From positions 226,799 through 290,798 of the forward strand of contig NZ_CABPSM010000007.1 in NCBI RefSeq assembly GCF_902459555.1: DNA of 64,000 bases, written 5' to 3'. Origin of the DNA: Pandoraea horticolens. GTDB lineage: Bacteria; Pseudomonadota; Gammaproteobacteria; Burkholderiales; Burkholderiaceae. A program made the position numbers and the translations under genes. The notes under the pieces are model-generated. The model ran no database searches. It was given only the letters and a program-made list of their open reading frames with translations, and was not told the origin of the DNA. Positions 17,762 through 26,299 of the stretch are shown here, piece after piece (within the stretch, counting starts at the first letter, position 1; the number at the start of each line of letters is the position of its first letter).

Positions 17762-17891
17762 TTCCTGCCGACTCCTGAATGCTTCGGTTCGACCACCTCG
17801 CTGCGATGTCTGCGACAGCGCACAGCGAGCGGTAGTGTCACACCAGACGCACGTCTGGCGATTCATTTCGATCAAGGATAGGCGATAAAAA

Positions 17892-17924
17892 ATTGCAATA
17901 AAATATCTTTAATTGCAATGCAAT
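17892..17924. promoter_or_regulatory. Paired ATTGCAAT sites in divergent promoter
   Basis: ATTGCAAT at 17892 and ATTGCAATGCAAT at 17912 start exactly 20 bases apart, two turns of the helix, in an AT-rich island between the FAD dehydrogenase and aldehyde dehydrogenase genes. The same word type occurs in the iclR promoter at 10141-10168. Probable binding site for the IclR regulator; inferred. Confidence 0.5.
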
Positions 17925-18021
17925 CATTTTAGGTGTTTATGCGGATACGCCCGATACGATAGTCAACGCGCTCGTGAGTTAAGTGATAATGACTCCCACT
18001 CCCTCACGAGGTGAAGTCGAC

Positions 18022-19488
18022 ATGCCCGACGCTACACACTTCATCGGCAATCAATGGGTCGCTTGCGCGAAGCGCCCCGGCATTTCCGCTACGCCCGCCG
18101 CCCTCGTCATTCCCGTTATCGACCCGTCCGACGGACAACCCTTTGCCGAAATCGCCCGAGGCGATGCCGAGGACATCGACCACGCCGTGCAGGCCGCACG
18201 CGCCGCCTTCGATGGCGACTGGGGCCGCACCGCCGCCGCCGAGCGCGGCCGCTTGTTGTACGCGCTGGCCAGTACCCTCGCCCGTCATCACGAAGAACTG
18301 GCGCAACTCGAAGCGCGCGACACCGGCAAGCCGCTCAAGCAAGCGCGCGCCGACGCTGCGGCGATCGTGCGCTACTTCGAGTTCTATGCGGGCGCGGCCG
18401 ACAAGTTGCATGGCGAGACCATCCCCTATCAGCAGGGCTTCACCGTGTTCACCGTGCGCGAACCGCACGGCGTGACCGGTCACATCATTCCGTGGAACTA
18501 CCCGCTGCAAATCTTCGGACGCAGCGTGGCCGCCGCGCTGGCGACGGGCAACGCCTGCGTTGTCAAACCGGCCGAAGACGCCTGCCTGTCGCTGCTGCGC
18601 GTTGCCGAGTTGTCGCTGGAAGCGGGGCTGCCTCCCGGGGCGCTCAATATCGTCACGGGGTACGGCGCGGAAGCCGGTGCGGCGCTGGCTCGGCATCCGG
18701 GCATCGACCACATCTCGTTTACCGGCTCGCCCGCGACAGGCACCCTGATTTCGCAGATGGCCGCCGAAAACCACACACCGGTCACGCTGGAGCTCGGCGG
18801 CAAGTCGCCGCAGATCGTCTTTGCCGATGCGGACATGGAAACCGTGCTGCCGGTCGTCGTCAATGCGATCGTGCAAAACGCCGGACAGACGTGTTCGGCC
18901 GGTAGCCGTGTGCTGATCGAGCGCGACGCCTACGAGACCGTGCTCGCGCATCTGGCCGAGGCGTTCGCGCGCCTGCGCGTGGGACCGTCGCACGACGATC
19001 TCGATCTTGGCCCGCTGATTAACGCCCGTCAGCAGCAGCGCGTGTGGGACTTCCTGTCCGAAGCGCAGCACGACGGCATTGCCGTGATGTCGCAGGGCGA
19101 AGTCGTCGGCAGCGCACCGCAGGCCGGGTTCTATCAGGCGCCCACGCTCCTGCGCGACGTGCCCGCCACGCATCGTCTCGCCCGTGAGGAAGTGTTCGGT
19201 CCGGTGCTCGCGGCCATGCCTTTCACCGACGAGACCGACGCCGTGCGCCTGGCCAACGGCACGCTCTACGGTCTTGCGGCCGGGGTGTGGACGCGCGACG
19301 GCGGACGTCAGATGCGCATGGCGCGCGCCATCCGCGCGGGGCAGGTCTTCATCAACAACTACGGTGCCGGCGGTGGCGTAGAGCTGCCCTTCGGTGGCAT
19401 GCGTCACTCCGGTCACGGGCGCGAAAAAGGCTTCGAAGCGCTTTATGGGTTCACCACGCTCAAGACTGTCGCGATCAGGCACGGTTGA
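18022..19488 (+). CDS. NAD(P)-dependent aldehyde dehydrogenase
   Basis: Protein of 488 residues, full length for the aldehyde dehydrogenase superfamily, oxidising an aldehyde to the acid. The catalytic Cys is C291 in G-Q-T-C-S-A-G and the general-base Glu is E257 in E-L-G-G-K-S-P; the cofactor loop F-T-G-S-P-A-T-G and the I-P-W-N-Y-P-L motif are intact. The ATG at 18022 has GAGGTGAAG upstream and is preferred to a GTG at 17983. The next gene (SDR) follows in the same direction, 114 bases on, so they are probably co-transcribed from the ATTGCAAT promoter. The substrate is unknown. Confidence 0.92.
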   Translation: MPDATHFIGNQWVACAKRPGISATPAALVIPVIDPSDGQPFAEIARGDAEDIDHAVQAARAAFDGDWGRTAAAERGRLLYALASTLARHHEELAQLEARDTGKPLKQARADAAAIVRYFEFYAGAADKLHGETIPYQQGFTVFTVREPHGVTGHIIPWNYPLQIFGRSVAAALATGNACVVKPAEDACLSLLRVAELSLEAGLPPGALNIVTGYGAEAGAALARHPGIDHISFTGSPATGTLISQMAAENHTPVTLELGGKSPQIVFADADMETVLPVVVNAIVQNAGQTCSAGSRVLIERDAYETVLAHLAEAFARLRVGPSHDDLDLGPLINARQQQRVWDFLSEAQHDGIAVMSQGEVVGSAPQAGFYQAPTLLRDVPATHRLAREEVFGPVLAAMPFTDETDAVRLANGTLYGLAAGVWTRDGGRQMRMARAIRAGQVFINNYGAGGGVELPFGGMRHSGHGREKGFEALYGFTTLKTVAIRHG

Positions 19489-19602
19489 ACAACGATGGCT
19501 TCGCAGCACCCGCAGCACCCAAGCTGACTGGGATCGCAGCGAAGCGCGGCCGCGTCATCGGTTCAGCGCTTCGCCACAACACGGCAACTCAGGAGACAAG
19601 GC

Positions 19603-20361
19603 ATGCGTTTGCAAGAGAAAGTGGCCATCGTGACGGGCGCCGGCTCCGGCTTCGGCGAAGGCATCGCCAAGACGTTTGCGCGCGAAGGCGCAGCGGTCAT
19701 CGTGGGCGATCTGAATCGTGAAGCCGGCGAGCGTGTGGCCGGTGAAATCACCGAAGCGGGCGGGCGCGCCGCGTTCGTGTACGGCGACGTGTCGCTTGAA
19801 GACGATCACGTCACCCTGCTCGACGAGGCCGTCACGCGCTTCGGTCATCTCGACATCGTGGTCAACAACGCGGGCACCACGCATCGGAACAAGCCGCTGC
19901 TCGAAGTCACGGAGGCCGAGTTCGACCGCGTCTATGCCGTGAACGTCAAAGGTATCTTCTGGAGCGCGCGCGCTGTCATCCCGTACTTTTTGCAACGCGG
20001 CGGCGGCGTGATGATCAACATCGCGTCGACGGCGGGCGTGCGACCGCGCCCCGGACTCGTCTGGTACAACGGCAGCAAAGGCGCTGTCATCACGGCGAGC
20101 AAGGCCATGGCCGCCGAGTTCGGCCCGCACAGCATTCGCGTGAACTGCGTCAATCCGGTGATCGGCGACACAGGGCTGACCGCCGAATTCATGGGCGTGC
20201 CCAATACCCCCGAGAACCGCGCCAAATTCCTCGCCGGGATTCCGCTCGGCCGTTTCTCAACACCGCAGGACGTTGCCAACGCCTGCCTCTATCTCGCCAG
20301 CGACGACGCCGCCTTCATCACCGGCGTCTGCCTGGAAGTCGACGGCGGACGTTGCATCTGA
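19603..20361 (+). CDS. SDR family oxidoreductase
   Basis: Classical short-chain dehydrogenase of 252 residues. The nucleotide-binding T-G-A-G-S-G-F-G-E-G, N-N-A-G and catalytic Y155-x-x-x-K159 (Y-N-G-S-K) are present; A-S-T-A-G supplies the active-site Ser. The acidic D-L-N at the end of the second strand suggests NAD(H) rather than NADP(H). A good AGGAG precedes the ATG. It lies between the aldehyde dehydrogenase and an MFS carrier and probably converts a hydroxyl/keto intermediate of the same pathway. Confidence 0.9.
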   Translation: MRLQEKVAIVTGAGSGFGEGIAKTFAREGAAVIVGDLNREAGERVAGEITEAGGRAAFVYGDVSLEDDHVTLLDEAVTRFGHLDIVVNNAGTTHRNKPLLEVTEAEFDRVYAVNVKGIFWSARAVIPYFLQRGGGVMINIASTAGVRPRPGLVWYNGSKGAVITASKAMAAEFGPHSIRVNCVNPVIGDTGLTAEFMGVPNTPENRAKFLAGIPLGRFSTPQDVANACLYLASDDAAFITGVCLEVDGGRCI

Positions 20362-20455
20362 GCGACCCACTGTTTTTGCACTCGGCAGTCCCCGTAGTTG
20401 TCGCATTCACACCATAACGACAGACAACACAACGTCAAACCGGAGGAGATTCCGT

Positions 20456-21772
20456 ATGAACAGCGTTCCGACGCCCCCGACATCCACGGCCAACACCCCG
20501 TTGGCAGACTTTGAAGCAGCCACCTATCGCAAGGTCGGCTGGCGGCTGATTCCGTTTTTGCTGCTGTGCTATGTGGTCGCGTACCTCGACCGCGTGAACG
20601 TAGGCTTTGCCAAGTTGCAGATGGTCGGCGACCTGCATTTCTCCGAAACGGTGTTCGGTCTCGGCGCGGGCATCTTCTTCATCGGCTATTTCATTTTCGA
20701 AGTGCCAAGCAACGTCATCCTGCACCGCGTGGGCGCGCGCGTGTGGATCGCGCGGATCATGATTTCGTGGGGCATCATCTCGGGGGCGACCATGTTCGTC
20801 ACGACACCCGCGATGTTCTACGTCATGCGATTCCTGCTCGGGGTGGCCGAGGCGGGCTTCTTCCCCGGCATCATCCTGTACATCACGTATTGGTACCCGG
20901 CCTCGCGACGCGGCCGCATGACCGCGTTGTTCATGACGGCCGTGGCACTCTCCGGGCTGATTGGCGGCCCGCTCTCGGGCTGGATTCTCAAGGACATGAG
21001 CGGCGTCTCCGGCCTTGCCGGCTGGCAATGGATGTTCCTGATCGAAGCGGTTCCCTCCGTCGTGATCGGCATTGCCGTGCTGTTCGTGCTCGACGACCGC
21101 ATCCGCGATGCCAAATGGCTCGACGAGGACGAGAAGTCGATGCTCGAGCGCAACATCGCCAGCGACGTGCAGACCAAGGAGGATTTGCCGCTGCGTCAGG
21201 TGTTCTCCAGCCCGCGGGTGTGGATGATGAGCCTCATCTACTTCTCGTTCGTGATCGGCCTGTACGGCGTGGGCTTCTGGCTGCCCACGATCGTCAAGAG
21301 TACCGGCGTGACCGATCCGTTGCAGATCGGCCTGCTCACGGCGATTCCGTACTTCTTCGCGGTGATCGCGATGGTCATGGTCGGGCGCCGCTCCGATCTG
21401 CGAGGCGAGCGTCGCTGGCACATCGCGATCCCGGCATTCCTCGGCGCGATCGGTCTCTTCCTGTCGACGGTCTGGAGCCACAACACCCAGCTCGCCATGT
21501 TCGCGCTGACGCTGGCCACGATGGGCATCATGATCGTGCTGCCGCTGTTCTGGAGTCTGCCCACCGCGTTTCTCGGCGGCACCGCCGCCGCCGCAGGCAT
21601 CGCGATGATCAACTCGCTGGGCAATCTGGCCGGCTTCGTGGGCCCGTACCTGATCGGGTTTCTCAAAGACGCCACCCAGAGCACCAACAGCGGCATGTTC
21701 CTGCTCACGGTCTTCATGATTCTGGGCGGACTGCTCACGCTATGCGTGCCCGCGCGGCTCGTGAGCAAGTGA
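20456..21772 (+). CDS. MFS transporter, anion:cation symporter type
   Basis: Inner-membrane carrier of 438 residues with 12 hydrophobic segments and two typical motifs: L-D-R-V-N-V-G-F-A near TM1 and G-x-x-S-D-R-x-G-like G-R-R-S-D-L-R-G-E-R between TM8 and TM9. This is the pattern of the anion:cation symporter family (hexuronate, tartrate, phthalate and similar acids). The start at 20456 is fixed by GGAGGAG. It is the last gene of the ALDH-SDR-MFS operon and so likely imports the acid or its precursor used by this block. Confidence 0.9.
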   Translation: MNSVPTPPTSTANTPLADFEAATYRKVGWRLIPFLLLCYVVAYLDRVNVGFAKLQMVGDLHFSETVFGLGAGIFFIGYFIFEVPSNVILHRVGARVWIARIMISWGIISGATMFVTTPAMFYVMRFLLGVAEAGFFPGIILYITYWYPASRRGRMTALFMTAVALSGLIGGPLSGWILKDMSGVSGLAGWQWMFLIEAVPSVVIGIAVLFVLDDRIRDAKWLDEDEKSMLERNIASDVQTKEDLPLRQVFSSPRVWMMSLIYFSFVIGLYGVGFWLPTIVKSTGVTDPLQIGLLTAIPYFFAVIAMVMVGRRSDLRGERRWHIAIPAFLGAIGLFLSTVWSHNTQLAMFALTLATMGIMIVLPLFWSLPTAFLGGTAAAAGIAMINSLGNLAGFVGPYLIGFLKDATQSTNSGMFLLTVFMILGGLLTLCVPARLVSK

Positions 21773-21871
21773 CGGCCACGCAGATCGACTGACGAAACGT
21801 CGTCTTGGCGCGCAAGACCAAGACGCCACGGGACGGCTGGCCCGGCTCCCCCCTTGGGAGTAACATGCGTG

Positions 21872-21905
21872 AGGCCGTCCCCGCCGGGACGGCCTGATTT
21901 TTTGC
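21872..21905 (+). terminator. Terminator after the MFS gene
   Basis: Hairpin AGGCCGTCCC-cgcc-GGGACGGCCT followed by a T-run, 100 bases after the MFS stop and just before the next gene. Confidence 0.85.
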
Positions 21906-21920
21906 CCCCCGAAAATCCGC

Positions 21921-23432
21921 ATGCCCGCCAACGACTCTCAGACGACGCCGGCCGGCGTCTCGCTCACGCCATCAGAGATCAAGTCGATCCTCTCCGGCCT
22001 GCTGCTCACCATGTTTCTCGGCTCGCTCGACCAGACCATTGTCGCGCCGGCCCTGCCGACCATCGCCCGCGACCTCGGCAGCTTCGACGCCGTTTCCTGG
22101 GTCGTCACCGCGTATCTGCTCTCGTCCACGGCCATTACGCCTATCGTCGGCAAACTCTCCGACCTGCTCGGACGGCGCGTCGTCATTGCCGCGAGCGTGG
22201 CGGTCTTCCTCGTGGGATCGGTGTTGTGCGCACTCGCACCGAGCATGCTCGTGCTGATACTCGCGCGCGGTGTGCAGGGCTTGGGCGGCGGCGGCCTCAT
22301 TGCGCTGTCCAATACCGTGATCGCGGATATCGTCTCGCCGCGTGAGCGCGGTCGGTATCAGGGGTATATCTCTGGCATGTTCGCTGTCTCCGGTGTGGCC
22401 GGCCCCGTGACCGGCGGCGTGTTCGCTCAGTACCTGAACTGGACGCTCATCTTCTGGATCAACCTCCCGCTCGGCGTGCTCGCCATCTACCTGAGCGACC
22501 GCGCCCTGCGCCATCTGCCGCGTCGCGAAGGCAAGCCGAGCATCGATTATCTCGGGTCGCTGCTGCTCATTGCCGCCACCGTTTGTCTGCTGCTCGCGCT
22601 CACGTGGGGCGGCCACCGCTATGCCTGGCTCTCGAAGGAAATCGGCGGTCTGTTCGCTGCGGCCGTGCTCGTCGGTGCGGTCTTCCTGCATCATCAACGC
22701 GCCGTGCGCGAGCCGTTGCTGCCGCTCGCGTTGCTCGCCAACCCGGTGTTCCGGATGACGTCGACGATGGCGGTGCTGGTGATGATGGTCAACATCAGCA
22801 TCGGGATCTACGTGCCGCTCTATCTCCAGTTGCAGCGTGGCGAATCGGCCAGTAGCTCCGGCCTGATGCTGATCCTGCCGCTGCTGGGTATCGTGGTCGG
22901 CGCGCTTGGCTCGGGGCATTACATGCGCACGACGGGGCATTACAAACGTCCGCCGCAGATCGGTCTGCCAGTGGCATTTCTCGGGCTCGCCACGATGGCG
23001 ATGGGTGTGCAGTCGCTGCCGCTCGTGGCGATCGGGCTGTGCCTCGGACTCGTCGGGATTGGCTTCGGCTCGGCCATGCCCGTCATGACCGTGGCCACGC
23101 AAAATGCCGTCGCACCGCGCGACATCGGCATCGCAACCGCCGCGCATGCGTTCTTCCGGGCGCTGGGCGGCATGATCGGTGTGGCAATGTTCGGCGCACT
23201 CATCGTGGGCCTGCTAGTCTCAGGCGACCACGGCAGCGCACCGCACGAGCTTACCGATTTCCTGCGCTCCGGCGGCGCACCCGCCGGGATGGAGGATCAC
23301 CTGCAGCTCGCCTTCGGGGCGTTCTTTGCCGGTAGCGCGCTGATCGCGGCGCTCGCCATCGTCGCACTCGGCCGGCTGCCGGAATTGCCGTTGCGTCAAA
23401 GTTCGGGGAACGAGGCGACGGCCATCGAGTAA
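21921..23432 (+). CDS. DHA2 family (EmrB/QacA-like) MFS exporter
   Basis: Membrane protein of 503 residues with about 14 hydrophobic segments, which fits the DHA2 drug:H+ antiporter family. Motif D1 L-D-Q-T-I-V-A-P-A-L-P is at TM1, motif A G-K-L-S-D-L-L-G-R-R between TM2 and TM3, R-G-V-Q-G-L-G-G-G-G follows TM4, and motif C-like G-V-A-G-P-V-T-G-G-V-F lies in TM5. It would export drugs or toxic metabolites by proton antiport. The start comes directly after the terminator of the previous operon, so it must have its own promoter, or is reached by read-through. No adjacent membrane-fusion partner is present. Confidence 0.88.
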   Translation: MPANDSQTTPAGVSLTPSEIKSILSGLLLTMFLGSLDQTIVAPALPTIARDLGSFDAVSWVVTAYLLSSTAITPIVGKLSDLLGRRVVIAASVAVFLVGSVLCALAPSMLVLILARGVQGLGGGGLIALSNTVIADIVSPRERGRYQGYISGMFAVSGVAGPVTGGVFAQYLNWTLIFWINLPLGVLAIYLSDRALRHLPRREGKPSIDYLGSLLLIAATVCLLLALTWGGHRYAWLSKEIGGLFAAAVLVGAVFLHHQRAVREPLLPLALLANPVFRMTSTMAVLVMMVNISIGIYVPLYLQLQRGESASSSGLMLILPLLGIVVGALGSGHYMRTTGHYKRPPQIGLPVAFLGLATMAMGVQSLPLVAIGLCLGLVGIGFGSAMPVMTVATQNAVAPRDIGIATAAHAFFRALGGMIGVAMFGALIVGLLVSGDHGSAPHELTDFLRSGGAPAGMEDHLQLAFGAFFAGSALIAALAIVALGRLPELPLRQSSGNEATAIE

Positions 23433-23553
23433 CAAGGCAACGATTACCGCGCGCTCCCTGCACGGTTCTGCAAAGCCCGTGCACGCGCCACAAAGTGCTG
23501 CGCCCGGCACTACGGCACAGTGCGGACTCCCATCATCACATCAGGAGTCCGTA

Positions 23554-24993
23554 TTGTTCCCGTCTCTCCCGCCCAATACGACCGCGCCGCTTAGCGCGAC
23601 AACGGACACAACCACTGCCACGACGACCGCCGCGACGACCAACGTGCCGGGAACCGCCGCCGCAGGGTCGTCACGCGCCGCCCTTCTCGCCGACTTCTGG
23701 CACGCCACCCAATTCGCCTTCAGTCCGCCGAGCTACGCATCGACAACGCATGACGGCGCCGACACGGCAACCGCGACCGGCTTGCCATGGTCTGCAATGC
23801 GTGACGAGTTTTCCGGTCTCATCCAAGATCCCGGCGCGACCTTCCTCACTTTCGAGAACCTCGCGGGATCAGATCCGACAACGCGGTCGTATGCCTTGCT
23901 GCCGCTCACGGCCAAGCGACCTTTCGGCGCAGCCTTCAGTGACGAGAGCCTTGCCGCCATGGCGCTGAACCGCATACGACACATGGCTTTGCCGGAGATC
24001 CCTGCGTTGGAGCCGTCGCCATCCACCTCGGGGATCGGGCGCAGATCCGGCGTCTCGATCTCGAATACCGTGTTGCGGAAGACGTTGCTTGCCCTGTCCG
24101 ACACGAACACGCTCGCCGCCGACTGGTTTGCCACGCTGGAGTCGCTCGCGGTCGACACGGCATTGGAGATGGGGCCGTACTTGGATGCCCGTTATCTGCT
24201 CGAGGGGCTTGTCAGGCGGCTGGAGGCCGAACAGGCCATCGATCCCTGGCCGGTGGCGTTCGAGCGCGTGGTATCGCTCATCATGCGCTTCGAATCCCGC
24301 ACGGCAGACGCCGCAAAAGCGCTGCTGCTCACCCACGACAGCGGGTCGCGCGACGAAGCGCTGCTCCTCGCCGGTGCATCGACGCACACGAGCATCGACC
24401 GCCTGATCGCCCATCGGCTTCACGCGATTGCGGATATGCCCGCAGAGAACCGCTCAAGCGCATGGAACGACATGCTCACCAGCCTCTTGCGCTCGATGGC
24501 AGGGGTCAACGCTGAACGACTCGGGACACTGGCGACATTCATCAGCCTGTTGCCTGTCCCCGAGCAGCGAACGGCTGCCGACGCGATCGTCGCCGCGACC
24601 AACAAGCTGAGTACCCGCGACGGGTGGAGTGAACTTACGAAATCGCTCCTCAACGCCGTTGCGCCAGCCGACAAACCGGCGATAGCCCGAGCGATGGTGC
24701 ATCCCGATCGGGGGGTGTACGGCGTTCCCATGATTGCGACCGTAGCGGTCATCGCCGACGAAACCGAGAAAATCCCATCACAAGATGCTCGCGCCTTGCT
24801 CGCGCACCTCATCGAAATCGCTGCGACGGAAGGCGAGTACGATCACCTGGTGTTCTCGTGCGGCGAGTGCGTCGAGATGCTCCACGACCTACATTCGACC
24901 TGCCTGGGCGCACACTTCAACGATCTCGCCGCCCAAGCCCATGCCAAGCTCGTGGAAGCGTTCGATAACTACAGAGCCGCCGTGCTGGACTGA
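23554..24993 (+). CDS. Uncharacterised 479-residue protein, Thr/Ala-rich N-terminus
   Basis: I do not recognise this family. I place the start at TTG 23554 because AGGAG lies six bases upstream; the longer frame from 23479 has no such site. Residues 1-45 are dominated by Thr, Ala, Ser and Pro without a hydrophobic signal core, a composition seen in type III secretion leaders but not specific to them. The rest is helical, without membrane segments, and from about 200 on looks like alpha-helical repeats (A-D-A-A-K-A-L-L-L, then L-L-R-S-M-A-G-V). It stands alone between an exporter and hemY. The shared element found at 5010-5051 is absent upstream. Effector status is only a guess. Confidence 0.55.
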   Translation: MFPSLPPNTTAPLSATTDTTTATTTAATTNVPGTAAAGSSRAALLADFWHATQFAFSPPSYASTTHDGADTATATGLPWSAMRDEFSGLIQDPGATFLTFENLAGSDPTTRSYALLPLTAKRPFGAAFSDESLAAMALNRIRHMALPEIPALEPSPSTSGIGRRSGVSISNTVLRKTLLALSDTNTLAADWFATLESLAVDTALEMGPYLDARYLLEGLVRRLEAEQAIDPWPVAFERVVSLIMRFESRTADAAKALLLTHDSGSRDEALLLAGASTHTSIDRLIAHRLHAIADMPAENRSSAWNDMLTSLLRSMAGVNAERLGTLATFISLLPVPEQRTAADAIVAATNKLSTRDGWSELTKSLLNAVAPADKPAIARAMVHPDRGVYGVPMIATVAVIADETEKIPSQDARALLAHLIEIAATEGEYDHLVFSCGECVEMLHDLHSTCLGAHFNDLAAQAHAKLVEAFDNYRAAVLD

Positions 24994-25063
24994 CTCACAG
25001 GGCAAACACGGGGCAAAAACGGGAAGGGCGGGAATCGGAGCGCGTTCGGGCACTCCTGTGACC

Positions 25064-25107
25064 GACACCGATGGCCGACACCGCGTTGCGCGGATGCCAT
25101 CGGTGTC
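25064..25107. terminator. Nested hairpin between convergent genes
   Basis: A perfect 12-base inverted repeat GACACCGATGGC / GCCATCGGTGTC encloses a second small hairpin CCGCG-ttg-CGCGG. It lies between the 479-residue gene and the end of hemY, so it can serve both strands, although no long T-run follows. Confidence 0.5.
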
Positions 25108-25116
25108 TCGCGGGGC

Positions 25117-26289
25117 TTACGCGGTCGCGCAGGCCCGATAGTGGCGGTTGGCCTGATCCATCTGGCCAAGACCTTCAAAGAGTTGAGCGAGCGCCAAATG
25201 CACGCGCTGCTGCAAATAGCGCTCGTCGGTGTGACGCAGCGCCCCTTCAAGGAACGTCTGCGCCTTGCCCCACAGACGCTGATGCTGACACAGCTTGCCC
25301 AGCGCGAAGAGCAGATCGGGATCGTTCGGATGGCGCTGCTGCCATGCCTCGGCCTTCTGGATGAGCGGCAGCGCATCGCCGCCGGCACATTCCGCATACC
25401 GGCGCAGCAAACGTGAGTCCCAGTGCTCGGCCAGTGCCGCTTCCACGATATCGCGCGCCTCGCGTGGACGGTCGAGTGAAATCAGCAATTCGGCAGCCAC
25501 GTCGGCAATTCGCGCCGACGTGCGGGTATCGGCCGGCAGTTCATGCCAGCACTTGAGCAGCGCGTCGGCGTCGTGCCGATGATCGCGCAGAATGCCTTCG
25601 CTGGCCGTCTGTTTGAGCTTGGCCGCCAGCGCCGGATGCAACGCCTCGCGCTTCTCCAGCACCTTGAGCAAGTTCAGCACTTCGGGCCAGTGCTTCAAAT
25701 GCTGATGCGCCCGTAACGCAACAAGCTGTGCCTGCATGCGACGTGCGCCCTGCGCCCGCATCTCCGTGAGCGCTTCGAGCGCGCCTTCCGCGTCGCGGGT
25801 ATCGACGCGCAACTCTGCGGTTTGCAACAGTCGCGCCTCTTCGAGATTCGCCCCTTGCGCCTCGGCCAGCCATGCGTCGCGACGCGCAAATTCACGCATT
25901 CGATGCGCGGCTCGCGCCCCGATGATTGCCGCCACACCTCGATTGTCGTCCTGCTCCGCAGCCTCTCGCGCCGCCTTCTCGGCGCGTGTATAGCGGCCTG
26001 CAAAGAGGTTCGCCACCGCATCGCGCAACGCGATGTTCGCGCGGCGGCTGCGTTGGCGATTGCGATAAGCGGCCACACGCTCCGGCATCTTGTAGATGTT
26101 GCGCAAGATACGAATGATGATGTACAGCGCAATGAACAAAGCCAGCAGCGCCAGCACGAAAAGGTTCAGCGACACGTCCACACGGTATGGCGGCACCAGC
26201 ATCACCACCTGCCCGTGATTGAACGTGGCCAGCACGGCAAAGCCGGCCGCCACCGCGAACAGGAGCGTCAACCAGATCAATCCTCGCAT
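25117..26289 (-). CDS. hemY: Heme biosynthesis-associated TPR protein HemY
   Basis: Protein of 390 residues: two N-terminal membrane segments (about 1-20 and 40-62), the HemY N-terminal domain, then helical TPR-type repeats up to the C-terminus. It is the inner-membrane TPR protein of the proteobacterial hemCDXY cluster, not protoporphyrinogen oxidase of the same name. The exact biochemical role in porphyrin metabolism is not settled. It starts 10 bases after the hemX stop and is the last gene of the operon. Confidence 0.9.
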   Translation of the reverse strand: MRGLIWLTLLFAVAAGFAVLATFNHGQVVMLVPPYRVDVSLNLFVLALLALFIALYIIIRILRNIYKMPERVAAYRNRQRSRRANIALRDAVANLFAGRYTRAEKAAREAAEQDDNRGVAAIIGARAAHRMREFARRDAWLAEAQGANLEEARLLQTAELRVDTRDAEGALEALTEMRAQGARRMQAQLVALRAHQHLKHWPEVLNLLKVLEKREALHPALAAKLKQTASEGILRDHRHDADALLKCWHELPADTRTSARIADVAAELLISLDRPREARDIVEAALAEHWDSRLLRRYAECAGGDALPLIQKAEAWQQRHPNDPDLLFALGKLCQHQRLWGKAQTFLEGALRHTDERYLQQRVHLALAQLFEGLGQMDQANRHYRACATA

Positions 26290-26299
26290 GCCCGGCTCC

